This document shows positions 1 to 9,810 of a stretch of DNA of 11,298 nt, piece by piece (positions within the stretch are counted from its first letter, which is position 1; the number at the start of each line of letters is the position of its first letter). The DNA comes from a bacterium (GTDB lineage: Bacteria > JAMOTN01), in the NCBI GenBank assembly GCA_027062325.1, contig JAMOTN010000080.1, positions 1-11,298 of the forward strand, in the 5' to 3' direction. The notes under the pieces were generated by a model, which worked only from the letters and a program-made list of their open reading frames with translations, was not told where the DNA came from and made no database searches. Position numbers and translations under genes: made by a program.

Positions 1-2
1 AT

Positions 3-1307
<1,305 letters not shown>

Positions 1308-1327
1308 TTAAAAAATTTTGCTTACAC

Positions 1328-1356
1328 CTTATATCCTATCATACGTTTTTCCTAAA
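1328..1356 (-). promoter_or_regulatory. Weak candidate promoter for eno
   Basis: On the minus strand TTTAGG (-35, poor, 3 of 6) and TATAAG (-10, 5 of 6, at 1328-1333) are separated by 17 bases in the gap between the AOR gene and eno. An alternative -10, TATGAT, lies at 1338-1343 but has no matching -35. The match is weak, and the A/T-rich gap may simply look promoter-like. Confidence 0.25.
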
Positions 1357-1364
1357 AATAAGCT

Positions 1365-3146
1365 TCACTTCAGGTGTTGCTTGATAATGCCCTGAATTTT
1401 ATCTGCGGCGTATTTTAATGCCTTGTCAATATAGGATTTTTCTAATTTACCGTGCATAGAAGGTGTTTCAAATATTCTTTCAGGGATACGCAACTTATCA
1501 AAACTGAATCCTAACTTTTGCTTTAAGTGGTATTTAAAAGCGTATATTTTTCTTCCAAAGTTTCTTAGTTGTTCTTCGTCAAGGTTTTTACCAAGTGAAT
1601 TGAAGGCTTCTGCCACAATTTCTGGTTTGTATATACCTCTGGCAAACAGGCATATTGCTAAGCTTGTCAAAAGCTGCCTCCAGCATTCCTCTTCTATGAT
1701 TTTGTCAACCAGTTCTTCAGGAGACGGAATTTCTTTGAGCTTTTGGTCAATAGAGTAACCTGCATTGTCAAGATGACTGTGTCTTGCTCCCAAAGTCCAT
1801 CCCAAGTGCGCGGCGTATCCTGTGTGATAGCCCGGCATTTCGTTTTTCCCAAAAGCCAGCGCAAAGTCTTTTCCGCCGTAGTAATCGGAAAGAGATTCTA
1901 CTCCGCGTGCTGCTAGTTTATAGAAGTCGTTTGGTTGTTCAACTATGTTTTCAATAATTTTTACGTATTCGTCCGCTTCTCCCCATTTTGGTGTTGCATT
2001 CAAGGTTTCCTTTTCAGAGATTATCCCCTTTTCAAAAGCTTCAGTTATCCATGCAAGCACTACTCCCCCACTCATGGCATCCAGGCCTGCGACTTCTATG
2101 GCGTCTATAACTTTGAGTAAATCATGGCCATTTTTTATGCCGAGCATGGTTCCACAGGAGTATATGAGTTCGTAGTCGTAGCTTACGTATGTGGTTTTAT
2201 AAAAATAAGGTTCATTTTCGTAACTTTCCCTCAAGATTCCAAGGTGAATACATGCCACTGGGCAGTGAGAACATGCAAGTCTTCGTCCCAGATAGTCGGA
2301 AGCCATTTTTTCTCCTGACAGCTCTTCTGCAAAGGGATAGGTTGTGCTTTTTAAGTTGTAGGAGGGCAGAGCACCTCTTTTGTTTAGGTTAAGAATGTTT
2401 GCCGGAGTTCCCAAATCGTGATATTTTTTCATTAAGTCTGAGTTAACTTCAAGATCGTATATCTTTTTATACGTTTTGTTGTAAGAGCGCCTGAAGGCTT
2501 CTGGAATTTTTATGGATCCTGAGCCTTCTACGACAATGGCTTTCAGATTTTTAGAACCGAATACCGCTCCGAGCCCCAATCTTCCAAAGTGTCTGTAGCT
2601 TTCTGCTACGACGGAAGAATAAGTTACCATTTTTTCGCCGGCTCTTCCAATTCGCATAATTGTTCTTATACCGGCTCCCCTTTCTGCACGACGAATTATC
2701 TTCCCGACTGTGTAGGTGGATCTCATTCCCCATATAGAGCGTGCATCTCTGAAGGCTACTTTGTTTGGAGAAATGACAAGGTATACAGGTATGTCACTTT
2801 TTCCTTTTATAACGACTGCTCCGTATCCGGTTAATCTAAATGCTGCTGAGGTCCTTCCACCACAGTGTGATTCTCCAATATTACCGGTATGGGGAGACTT
2901 AAACATGGCAACCGTTTTTGAGACAACAGGATATAAAGCGTTTAAAGGGCCTGTTGCAAATATGATCACATTATCCGGAGAGAGAGGATCGCAGTTTGGA
3001 TCTAAGTTTTCTTCTAAGAGTTTTGTTGCTACTCCGGTTCCTCCGAGGTAGTTTTCAAACAGATCTTCTCTCGTCTCTGTCCACCACTTTCTAGTGGACA
3101 GGTCAATAAACAAAACCTTCTTTGGAAAAAGGTCAATATACTCCAT
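1365..3146 (-). CDS. Aldehyde:ferredoxin oxidoreductase family protein (tungsten/molybdo-pterin, 4Fe-4S)
   Basis: AOR-family enzymes oxidise aldehydes to carboxylic acids at a bis-pterin tungsten (or molybdenum) centre and pass electrons through one 4Fe-4S cluster to ferredoxin. With the ATG start it has 593 residues, normal for the family. The N-terminal pterin-binding domain runs to about 210 (GGTG at 35-38; CGGRTSAAFRLTGYGA at 95-110). The cluster ligands are C292-x2-C295-x3-C299 with C499 the likely fourth. EVAGLDAMSGG (351-361) and HLDNAGYSIDQ (458-468) are conserved stretches of the family. The reading frame extends three codons further to a GTG, but that GTG overlaps the AAAGGAG ribosome site, whereas the ATG sits 8 bases after it. 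It follows the ferredoxin gene by 19 bases, as in AorA-AorB type enzymes. Substrate and metal cannot be read from sequence; the family also includes formaldehyde- and glyceraldehyde-3-phosphate-oxidising members. Confidence 0.93.
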   Translation of the reverse strand: MEYIDLFPKKVLFIDLSTRKWWTETREDLFENYLGGTGVATKLLEENLDPNCDPLSPDNVIIFATGPLNALYPVVSKTVAMFKSPHTGNIGESHCGGRTSAAFRLTGYGAVVIKGKSDIPVYLVISPNKVAFRDARSIWGMRSTYTVGKIIRRAERGAGIRTIMRIGRAGEKMVTYSSVVAESYRHFGRLGLGAVFGSKNLKAIVVEGSGSIKIPEAFRRSYNKTYKKIYDLEVNSDLMKKYHDLGTPANILNLNKRGALPSYNLKSTTYPFAEELSGEKMASDYLGRRLACSHCPVACIHLGILRESYENEPYFYKTTYVSYDYELIYSCGTMLGIKNGHDLLKVIDAIEVAGLDAMSGGVVLAWITEAFEKGIISEKETLNATPKWGEADEYVKIIENIVEQPNDFYKLAARGVESLSDYYGGKDFALAFGKNEMPGYHTGYAAHLGWTLGARHSHLDNAGYSIDQKLKEIPSPEELVDKIIEEECWRQLLTSLAICLFARGIYKPEIVAEAFNSLGKNLDEEQLRNFGRKIYAFKYHLKQKLGFSFDKLRIPERIFETPSMHGKLEKSYIDKALKYAADKIQGIIKQHLK

Positions 3147-3154
3147 CAAGCTCA

Positions 3155-3161
3155 CTCCTTT
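3155..3161 (-). promoter_or_regulatory. Ribosome binding site deciding the AOR start
   Basis: AAAGGAG on the minus strand lies 8 bases before the ATG at 3144-3146 and overlaps the first base of the upstream in-frame GTG (3153-3155). This excludes the GTG and supports the shorter protein. Confidence 0.7.
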
Positions 3162-3165
3162 AAGA

Positions 3166-3570
3166 TTACCTTTCTATTTCTAAAACTCCGTGCGGGCAAA
3201 ATGCTACACAGTAACCACAGTGTTCACATATAAGGGGTTTGTTCTCGTGTTCGCTCCAGAAAACTGCCCCAATTATGCAGGCTTGCTGACACATTTTACA
3301 GCCAATACACTTTTCAGGGTGAAAGATGACCCCCCTTACCCTGCCGTTTATCACACGCTTTTCCAATGCTCCAGTAGGGCAAACTTCAGCACATACTGGA
3401 TTTTCACAGGCACGGCAAATGATAACCTCAAATCCGTTTTCCATTCCTCCCGCGCTTTTGATCCGGATACGAGAGTTGACCACTCCAATTTCACCGTGAC
3501 GCCTTGCACAGGCAAACATGCAAGATTGACAACCCACACACCTGTTGCTATCTTTAACAGCGACTCGCAT
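3166..3570 (-). CDS. Four-cluster [4Fe-4S] ferredoxin-type electron transfer subunit (AorA-like)
   Basis: A 134-residue iron-sulfur protein with 16 cysteines in four groups: C11-C14-C17-C21, C52-C55-C60-C64, C88-C91-C94-C98 and C115-C118-C121-C125. The second group has the wider C-x2-C-x4-C-x3-C spacing, the pattern of DMSO reductase B / HycB-type subunits that carry four [4Fe-4S] clusters. There is no signal peptide or membrane segment, so it is cytoplasmic. It is the first gene of a pair with the AOR-family enzyme, ending 19 bases before it, and probably relays its electrons. Bacterial AOR enzymes such as that of Aromatoleum pair a similar small four-cluster subunit (AorA) with the catalytic AorB; the FAD subunit AorC is not visible here. 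The ATG follows a perfect AAAGGAGGT at about 8 bases. The fold is certain; the partnership is inferred from context. Confidence 0.9.
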   Translation of the reverse strand: MRVAVKDSNRCVGCQSCMFACARRHGEIGVVNSRIRIKSAGGMENGFEVIICRACENPVCAEVCPTGALEKRVINGRVRGVIFHPEKCIGCKMCQQACIIGAVFWSEHENKPLICEHCGYCVAFCPHGVLEIER

Positions 3571-3584
3571 GCAAAAAACCTCCT

Positions 3585-3612
3585 TTGTAAAAATACTCTA
3601 TTCATCTATATT
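3585..3612 (+). promoter_or_regulatory. Candidate promoter for the PAP2 phosphatase gene
   Basis: TTGTAA (3585-3590, 4 of 6) and TATATT (3607-3612, 5 of 6) with a 16-base spacer lie about 27 bases upstream of the gene start in the 68-base divergent intergenic region. A start near 3619 would leave a leader of about 20 bases that contains the ribosome site. Confidence 0.4.
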
Positions 3613-3618
3613 CTAACA
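3610..3618 (-). promoter_or_regulatory. Candidate extended -10 promoter for the ferredoxin-AOR pair
   Basis: Minus-strand TGTTAGAAT (TG-n plus TAGAAT, 5 of 6) lies about 40 bases upstream of the ferredoxin ATG. No -35 is recognisable at the right distance, so this would be an extended -10 promoter. It interleaves with the plus-strand candidate promoter of the divergent PAP2 gene. Confidence 0.35.
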
Positions 3619-3638
3619 CAGGGGAGGAAGGAAGCTTG

Positions 3639-4274
3639 ATGGCTGTGGGTTTTATAGAAAGGCTGATAATGGGGTGGCGGAATTTGGAATTGAAACTTGT
3701 TTCGTATTTATACTCTAGCTTGGGCCAGCATTTTCTAGGAGAAAATTTTGAGGTGTTTTACAAGATTTTACTGGTTACCTGGCTGGTATTTTTCATTGTA
3801 ACTGCAGGCAGAATAGTGTGGTTGAGAGGAAAAACTGGCAGAGGAAAAATTGATGGGGAAAAGGTTACTAAACTTTTGGGGTTGGGATTGATGGCTGTGA
3901 TTGTCTCTTATGGTGTAAGCCAAATTGTGCAAATCCTAATTCCATTACCGCGTCCCTTTGTTGTTTTGAAGGTAAAACCTCTTATAAGCCATGAAGCAGA
4001 TGCGTCGTTCCCTTCAGATCATGCAGTTGTAGTGTTTGCACTTCAAACGTGGTTGAGTATGAGTTTTAGAGGTGAGGTTTGCTTTGATAAGGTTTTGTGG
4101 CTTTTGAGTTGGATATTGGGAGTGCTGGTTGTTGTTTTAAGGGTTGTTGCGGGTATCCATTACTTAGTAGATGTTGCTGCGGGAGCAGTTTTGGGAACGT
4201 TTGTTACCATGCTTATATGCGGGGTTTTATTTGGCGGTGTTTTACAAGATAAAATTGACAATACGGCTTTATAA
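3639..4274 (+). CDS. PAP2-family membrane phosphatase, probably undecaprenyl pyrophosphate phosphatase (BcrC type)
   Basis: Membrane phosphatase of the PAP2 superfamily, 211 residues. The three motifs are present: Q98-x6-R105-P106 (usually K-x6-RP), P125-S126-D127-H128, and R168-x5-H174-x3-D178 with the catalytic histidines and aspartate. PSDH instead of PSGH is typical of the BcrC/YbjG branch, which dephosphorylates undecaprenyl pyrophosphate to recycle the lipid carrier of cell wall synthesis. Hydrophobic segments at about 42-62, 79-101, 129-143, 153-172 and 177-202 indicate a small polytopic protein. A TTG directly before the ATG (3636-3638) lies 8 bases after GGAGG and could be the true start, against 11 for the ATG; the difference is one residue. 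Divergent from the ferredoxin-AOR genes. The rplM promoter overlaps its last codons. Another lipid phosphatase role, such as acting on phosphatidylglycerophosphate, cannot be excluded. Confidence 0.85.
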   Translation: MAVGFIERLIMGWRNLELKLVSYLYSSLGQHFLGENFEVFYKILLVTWLVFFIVTAGRIVWLRGKTGRGKIDGEKVTKLLGLGLMAVIVSYGVSQIVQILIPLPRPFVVLKVKPLISHEADASFPSDHAVVVFALQTWLSMSFRGEVCFDKVLWLLSWILGVLVVVLRVVAGIHYLVDVAAGAVLGTFVTMLICGVLFGGVLQDKIDNTAL

Positions 4275-4284
4275 GTGTTAAAAT
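4255..4284 (+). promoter_or_regulatory. Strong promoter for rplM-rpsI
   Basis: A perfect TTGACA (-35, 4255-4260) and TAAAAT (-10, 4279-4284, 5 of 6) are 18 bases apart, and the -10 carries an upstream TG in the extended position (TGTTAAAAT, 4276-4284). It is the best sigma-70 type promoter in the window. It overlaps the 3' end and stop codon of the PAP2 gene, and its expected start near 4291 would give a leader of about 57 bases before rplM. The high strength suits a ribosomal protein operon. Confidence 0.75.
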
Positions 4285-4300
4285 TTTAAAAGCTTTTAAA
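4285..4300 (+). repeat. 16-bp perfect palindrome at the predicted rplM transcription start
   Basis: TTTAAAAGCTTTTAAA is a perfect inverted repeat with no loop. It begins directly after the -10 box and spans the expected +1. The position suits an operator or an initial-transcript element, but the sequence is A/T-rich and could be chance. It is not a good terminator: weak stem, no loop, no clean T run. Confidence 0.4.
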
Positions 4301-4347
4301 TTGGGGGTAGAGTTTACAAGTAACATAGGTGAAGGGGTGTAAGAGCC

Positions 4348-4803
4348 ATGTTGAGAGGAGTAAAGCAAAAGACGTGGTTTGCTAAAAAAGGTGAAGTAGA
4401 GCGCAAATGGTGGATTGTTGATGTAAAGGGAAAAATTTTAGGAAGGGCTGCAACGAGGATTGCGACACTTCTTATGGGGAAACATAAACCGACGTGGACA
4501 CCTCACGTTGATACTGGGGATTTCGTGGTGGTAGTGAATGCAGATAAAGTTACTGTTAGCAAGGATGCTAAAAAGTTGAAAAAGCGCTATTATTACCACT
4601 CTGGTTATGCAGGTGGTTTAAAGGAGAAGACTCTAAAAGAGATGATGGAGAAGTATCCGGAAAAACTCATGTGGTTAGCTGTTAAGAGAATGCTTCCTAA
4701 AAATAGACTTGGTAGGAAGATGATAAAGAAGTTAAAAATCTACCGCGGTGAAGAGCATCCTCATGCAGCTCAGAAACCTGTGGAGTACAAGTGGGAAGAT
4801 TAG
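4348..4803 (+). CDS. rplM: 50S ribosomal protein L13
   Basis: Large-subunit protein that binds 23S rRNA early in assembly. At 151 residues it is slightly longer than the usual 142-148. Family landmarks are the [19 protein letters not shown] block (21-39), [36 protein letters not shown], and the C-terminal [18 protein letters not shown] with [11 protein letters not shown]. The ATG follows AAGGGGTG at 8 bases. The gene lies 28 bases before rpsI, the conserved bacterial rplM-rpsI pair, behind a consensus promoter. The leader of about 57 bases is too short and unstructured for me to recognise a known L13 leader regulatory RNA. Confidence 0.98.
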   Translation: MLRGVKQKTWFAKKGEVERKWWIVDVKGKILGRAATRIATLLMGKHKPTWTPHVDTGDFVVVVNADKVTVSKDAKKLKKRYYYHSGYAGGLKEKTLKEMMEKYPEKLMWLAVKRMLPKNRLGRKMIKKLKIYRGEEHPHAAQKPVEYKWED

Positions 4804-4831
4804 TTGAAGATTTAATAGGGGGGTATAGGAG

Positions 4832-5224
4832 ATGGATAAGTTTGCAGCAACCGGGAGCAGAAAAGAAGCAACGGCAAGAGTTGTTATCATACCCGGTGGA
4901 AGTGGAAATTTTGAGGTGAACGGTAAGAGTATAGATGAGTACTTCTCCAACATGCTCCTTTATATCCGCGCAGCAAAAGAACCACTTGAGTTGGTTGGCG
5001 CGTTGGATAAGTTTGATGTAAAGGTTAAGGTAAAAGGTGGCGGACTTACTGGCCAAAGTGAAGCTATAAGGCATGGTTTAGCGAGAGCTCTTGAGAAGTA
5101 CAATCCGGAGTGGAGAAGAGACTTGAAAAAGCGTGGATTTCTTACTCGAGATGCTCGTGAGAAGGAAAGAAAGAAGTATGGTTTAAGAAAAGCAAGAAGA
5201 GCACCTCAGTTTACAAAGAGATAG
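4832..5224 (+). CDS. rpsI: 30S ribosomal protein S9
   Basis: Small-subunit protein of the head domain whose C-terminal tail reaches the P-site tRNA. The 130 residues match the family. Diagnostic parts are [10 protein letters not shown] near the N-terminus, the NGKSIDEYF block, [19 protein letters not shown], and the basic tail ending RRAPQFTKR; most bacteria have FSKR, so T replaces S. The ATG at 4832 is placed by AGGGGGGT at 4817-4824 with 7 bases between; a closer AGGAG touches the ATG and cannot serve. It is the second gene of the rplM-rpsI operon and is followed directly by a hairpin terminator. Confidence 0.98.
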   Translation: MDKFAATGSRKEATARVVIIPGGSGNFEVNGKSIDEYFSNMLLYIRAAKEPLELVGALDKFDVKVKVKGGGLTGQSEAIRHGLARALEKYNPEWRRDLKKRGFLTRDAREKERKKYGLRKARRAPQFTKR

Positions 5225-5234
5225 TGGTTTGGAA

Positions 5235-5298
5235 GGGCCCTTGCGTAGTGGAAGTTTTTGTTTGGGGCAAGGGCCTGTTATTTGTTTTTGTTGTTCAG
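5235..5298 (+). terminator. Rho-independent terminator after rpsI
   Basis: A stem pairs GGCCCTTGC (5236-5244) with GCAAGGGCC (5267-5275), plus one G-U pair outside, around a 22-base T/G-rich loop. A T-rich tract with interspersed G (5278-5298) follows. It starts 10 bases after the rpsI stop. The left arm is also part of a short palindrome, AAGGGCCCTT (5233-5242). The long loop and broken T tract make it imperfect, but position and stem strength support termination of the rplM-rpsI transcript. Confidence 0.72.
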
Positions 5299-5327
5299 TT
5301 GCACTAGAAAATTACGGAGAGTAAATA
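5299..5327 (+). promoter_or_regulatory. Weak candidate promoter for serS
   Basis: TTGCAC (5299-5304) and TAAATA (5322-5327) are 17 bases apart, between the rpsI terminator and serS. Each matches about half of the consensus. A promoter is expected here because a terminator precedes the gene, but the sequence match is poor. Confidence 0.25.
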
Positions 5328-5368
5328 AGAAGGTTTCTTCTAGGTGTACAGTGCGAGGGGGTTGCTAG

Positions 5369-7466
<2,098 letters not shown>

Positions 7467-7482
7467 AAATGTGAGTTTAACA

Positions 7483-7488
7483 AGAGGT
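7483..7488 (+). promoter_or_regulatory. Ribosome binding site deciding the pssA start
   Basis: AGAGGT lies 7 bases before GTG 7496 and overlaps the GTG at 7487. The TTG at 7493 is only 4 bases away. This favours GTG 7496. Confidence 0.55.
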
Positions 7489-7495
7489 GAATTTG

Positions 7496-8179
7496 GTGAG
7501 GGGGTTGAAGGATACTTTAAAGCTTTTACCGGGTGTGTTGACTGCAAGTTCCATGTTTTGTGGATTTGCAGGGTTATGGCTGGTTGTTGCAAAAAAATAC
7601 TTACTGGCGGCAAGCTTGGTAATTGTTGCAATACTCTTTGATTCGCTGGATGGTAAGGTTGCAAGATTTTTAAAAGCTTCCAGTGAGTTTGGTAAAGAAT
7701 TTGATTCTATTTCTGATGTTGTGGCATTTGGAGCTTTGCCAGCGCTTCTTTTGAGTGTTATGGCACCTTCGTCTATGTCGCTTGCTGCAGGTTTTGTGTA
7801 TCTTCTTGGTGGAGCGATTAGACTTGCTAGGTTTAATTTACTCCCAACTAAAAAAAGTTTTTCTGGTTTGCCTATTCCAGCTGCAGCCTCGAATGTTGCA
7901 ATATTTTCTTTGATGGTTGCCAATCATTCTCTTGTGGGAAAGGTTAATGCTTGGTTTGTAATGGTGCTGGGGATTTTGATGTTTTGGTTGATGACCAGTA
8001 ACATTGAGTATCCGGCTTTTAAAGGACGCTGGAATTACGCGATTTGGTTGCTGATAGCTTTAGTAGGAGTGCTTTTGATTTTCAAGATGTACGAAGCATT
8101 GTTTGCAGTTTCTATGACGTATGTTTTGTCTGGGCCAGCTCTTGCTTTAAAGCGTGCAATTTTGAAGAGGACAAATTAG
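7496..8179 (+). CDS. pssA: CDP-diacylglycerol--serine O-phosphatidyltransferase
   Basis: Integral membrane enzyme that transfers the phosphatidyl group from CDP-diacylglycerol to serine, giving phosphatidylserine and CMP. The CDP-alcohol phosphatidyltransferase signature is complete: D49, D52-G53-x2-A56-R57-x8-G66-x3-D70-x3-D74, which binds the metals and CDP. The sequence is hydrophobic throughout, with segments near 12-31, 35-49, 78-103, 123-139, 145-161, 173-190 and 193-209. It has 227 residues with the GTG start. The context agrees: psd, the next enzyme in the route to phosphatidylethanolamine, ends 29 bases upstream. The CDP-alcohol family also includes PgsA, but the LDGKVARFLKASSEFGKEFDS block and the psd neighbour fit the type II serine transferase. 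Confidence 0.92.
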   Translation: MRGLKDTLKLLPGVLTASSMFCGFAGLWLVVAKKYLLAASLVIVAILFDSLDGKVARFLKASSEFGKEFDSISDVVAFGALPALLLSVMAPSSMSLAAGFVYLLGGAIRLARFNLLPTKKSFSGLPIPAAASNVAIFSLMVANHSLVGKVNAWFVMVLGILMFWLMTSNIEYPAFKGRWNYAIWLLIALVGVLLIFKMYEALFAVSMTYVLSGPALALKRAILKRTN

Positions 8180-8201
8180 AAAATTGATGCCAATAGATGA
8201 G

Positions 8202-8207
8202 AGGAGG
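8202..8207 (+). promoter_or_regulatory. Ribosome binding site supporting the TTG start of rny
   Basis: AGGAGG lies 8 bases before the TTG at 8216. The hydrophobic anchor begins immediately after this TTG, and no ATG or GTG is available near the expected N-terminus. Confidence 0.7.
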
Positions 8208-8215
8208 GATAAAAG

Positions 8216-9766
8216 TTGAGTTGGGGATTGATACTTGCAATTATCATAGGTGGACTTGTCGGATTTGGTATAAGTGTTTTCTTGCAGAAAATGTTTGTCA
8301 AGTTGAAGATTCAGTCAGCTCAAGATAGAGCTGAGAAGATCATAGAAGATGCGAAGAAAGAGGCAGAAAATATTGTAAAAGAAGCGAAGTTAAAAGCAGA
8401 GGCGGAGCTGCAGCGTTTAAAGACTGAGCTTGAGAACCGGATGCGAAAAGAGTTAGATGAGGCAAAAGCTGAGCTTAGAAAAAAGGAAGAGCAGCTTATA
8501 CAGCGAGAGGCACGTCTTGATGCAAAAGAAGAGAAGTTGGAAGAGAGAGAAGAAAGAGTTAAGGCAATTGAGGAGGAGATAGAAAAGCAAAAGCAGGAAA
8601 TAGAAGTGATAAAATCAGAGTACATGAAAAAATTGTCTGAAACTGCAGGTTTGTCTCAAGAGGAAGCAAGAGAGACCTTACTCAGAGAGCTTGATAGAGA
8701 ACTGGAGATAGAGTATGCCAAAAAGATAAAGGCGTGGGAAGATAGATTAACTCAAGAAGAGACAGAGATGGCTCAGAAGGTTATAACTACTGCAATTCAG
8801 CGCATAGCTTTGGATACTGCTTCTAACATAACTACGACGGTTGTTCATCTTCCAAATGAGGAGATGAAGGGAAGAGTTATCGGAAGAGAGGGAAGAAATA
8901 TAAGGACGTTTGAAGCGATCACAGGAGTTAATGTTGTTATTGATGATACTCCTGAGGTTGTTGTGCTGTCATGTTGGGATCCGGTAAGGCGTGAAATCGC
9001 AAGGGTTGCTTTGCAGCGTTTGGTGGATGATGGACGAATTCATCCAGGACGTATTGAGGAGGAGGTTGAGAAAGCTCAGAAGCAGATTGAAGCGGAGATG
9101 ATGAAGGCTGCTAAAGATGCTGTTCGTGAAGTAGGAATAGGTCTTGTGCCAACAAATATATTGAAACTTTTGGGAAGGTTGAAGTATAGAAGGAGTTATG
9201 GTCAAAATGTTCTCCAGCACAGTATAGAGGTTGCGATAATTGCTGGAAATATTGCTGCTGAGCTTGGTTTAGATGAGAAGCTTGCAAGAAGAGCAGGTTT
9301 CTTCCACGATATAGGAAAGGCGATAGATCATGAAGTTGAGGGATCTCATGCTGCTATTGGTGCGGACATTCTTAAGAAAAATGGAGAGAGTGAAATAATA
9401 GTCAATGCGGTTGCTGCACACCACGATGAGGTGGAACCAGCCTCGTTAATCGCTGAGATAGTAAAGGTTGCTGATGCTATTTCTGCAAGTAGAGAAGGAG
9501 CACGTTCTGAGAGTATTGAAGGATATGTCAAGAGAATTAAACAACTTGAAGAGATTGCTAATTCTTTTGAAGGAGTTAAGCAAGCGTTTGCAATGCAGGC
9601 GGGGAGAGAGTTACGCGTCATAGTTGAGCCCGAAAAAATAGATGATGAGATGTTAGCCAAGCTTTCCTACGATATAGCCAAGAAAATAGAGGAGACGATG
9701 GATTATCCAGGACAGGTTAAAGTGGTGACTATAAGAGAATTGAGAAGCATAGAGTGGGCTAAGTGA
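8216..9766 (+). CDS. rny: Ribonuclease Y
   Basis: Membrane-anchored endoribonuclease that begins mRNA turnover in bacteria using it instead of RNase E. The 516 residues match the family. Order of parts: one N-terminal transmembrane helix (about 4-24), a long charged coiled coil (about 30-200), a KH RNA-binding domain with the GREG loop at 223-226, and an HD phosphodiesterase domain with H364-D365 in FFHDIGKA, preceded by NVLQHSIEVA and followed by AAHHDEVEP, which supply further metal ligands. The C-terminal QVKVVTIRE block is typical. Translation starts at TTG behind a strong AGGAGG. It lies 36 bases after pssA and 44 before the next gene, and is probably transcribed with both. Confidence 0.97.
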   Translation: MSWGLILAIIIGGLVGFGISVFLQKMFVKLKIQSAQDRAEKIIEDAKKEAENIVKEAKLKAEAELQRLKTELENRMRKELDEAKAELRKKEEQLIQREARLDAKEEKLEEREERVKAIEEEIEKQKQEIEVIKSEYMKKLSETAGLSQEEARETLLRELDRELEIEYAKKIKAWEDRLTQEETEMAQKVITTAIQRIALDTASNITTTVVHLPNEEMKGRVIGREGRNIRTFEAITGVNVVIDDTPEVVVLSCWDPVRREIARVALQRLVDDGRIHPGRIEEEVEKAQKQIEAEMMKAAKDAVREVGIGLVPTNILKLLGRLKYRRSYGQNVLQHSIEVAIIAGNIAAELGLDEKLARRAGFFHDIGKAIDHEVEGSHAAIGADILKKNGESEIIVNAVAAHHDEVEPASLIAEIVKVADAISASREGARSESIEGYVKRIKQLEEIANSFEGVKQAFAMQAGRELRVIVEPEKIDDEMLAKLSYDIAKKIEETMDYPGQVKVVTIRELRSIEWAK

Positions 9767-9810
9767 TTATGTGCGTTTTTGTGGGACTTGGTAGGTGAGG
9801 AGATAGGTTT

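Noticed and set aside
1346-1358. Small hairpin between the AOR gene and eno as a terminator.
   Set aside because: The stem is only five A/T pairs around a three-base loop and has no T run after it on the minus strand, so it would be too weak.
3190-3639. Open frame of 149 codons on the plus strand, antisense to the ferredoxin.
   Set aside because: The cysteine-rich ferredoxin on the other strand explains the sequence, and the antisense product has no recognisable features.
5225-5368. Possible T-box leader upstream of serS.
   Set aside because: Only about 70 bases remain between the rpsI terminator and serS. There is no TGGNACCGCG-like anti-terminator element and no specifier stem, and the hairpin present belongs to rpsI.
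7477-7923. Open frame of 148 codons on the minus strand, antisense to pssA.
   Set aside because: It is fully opposite a gene with a complete catalytic signature, has no recognisable domain, and no ribosome site or operon context. It reads as a shadow frame.
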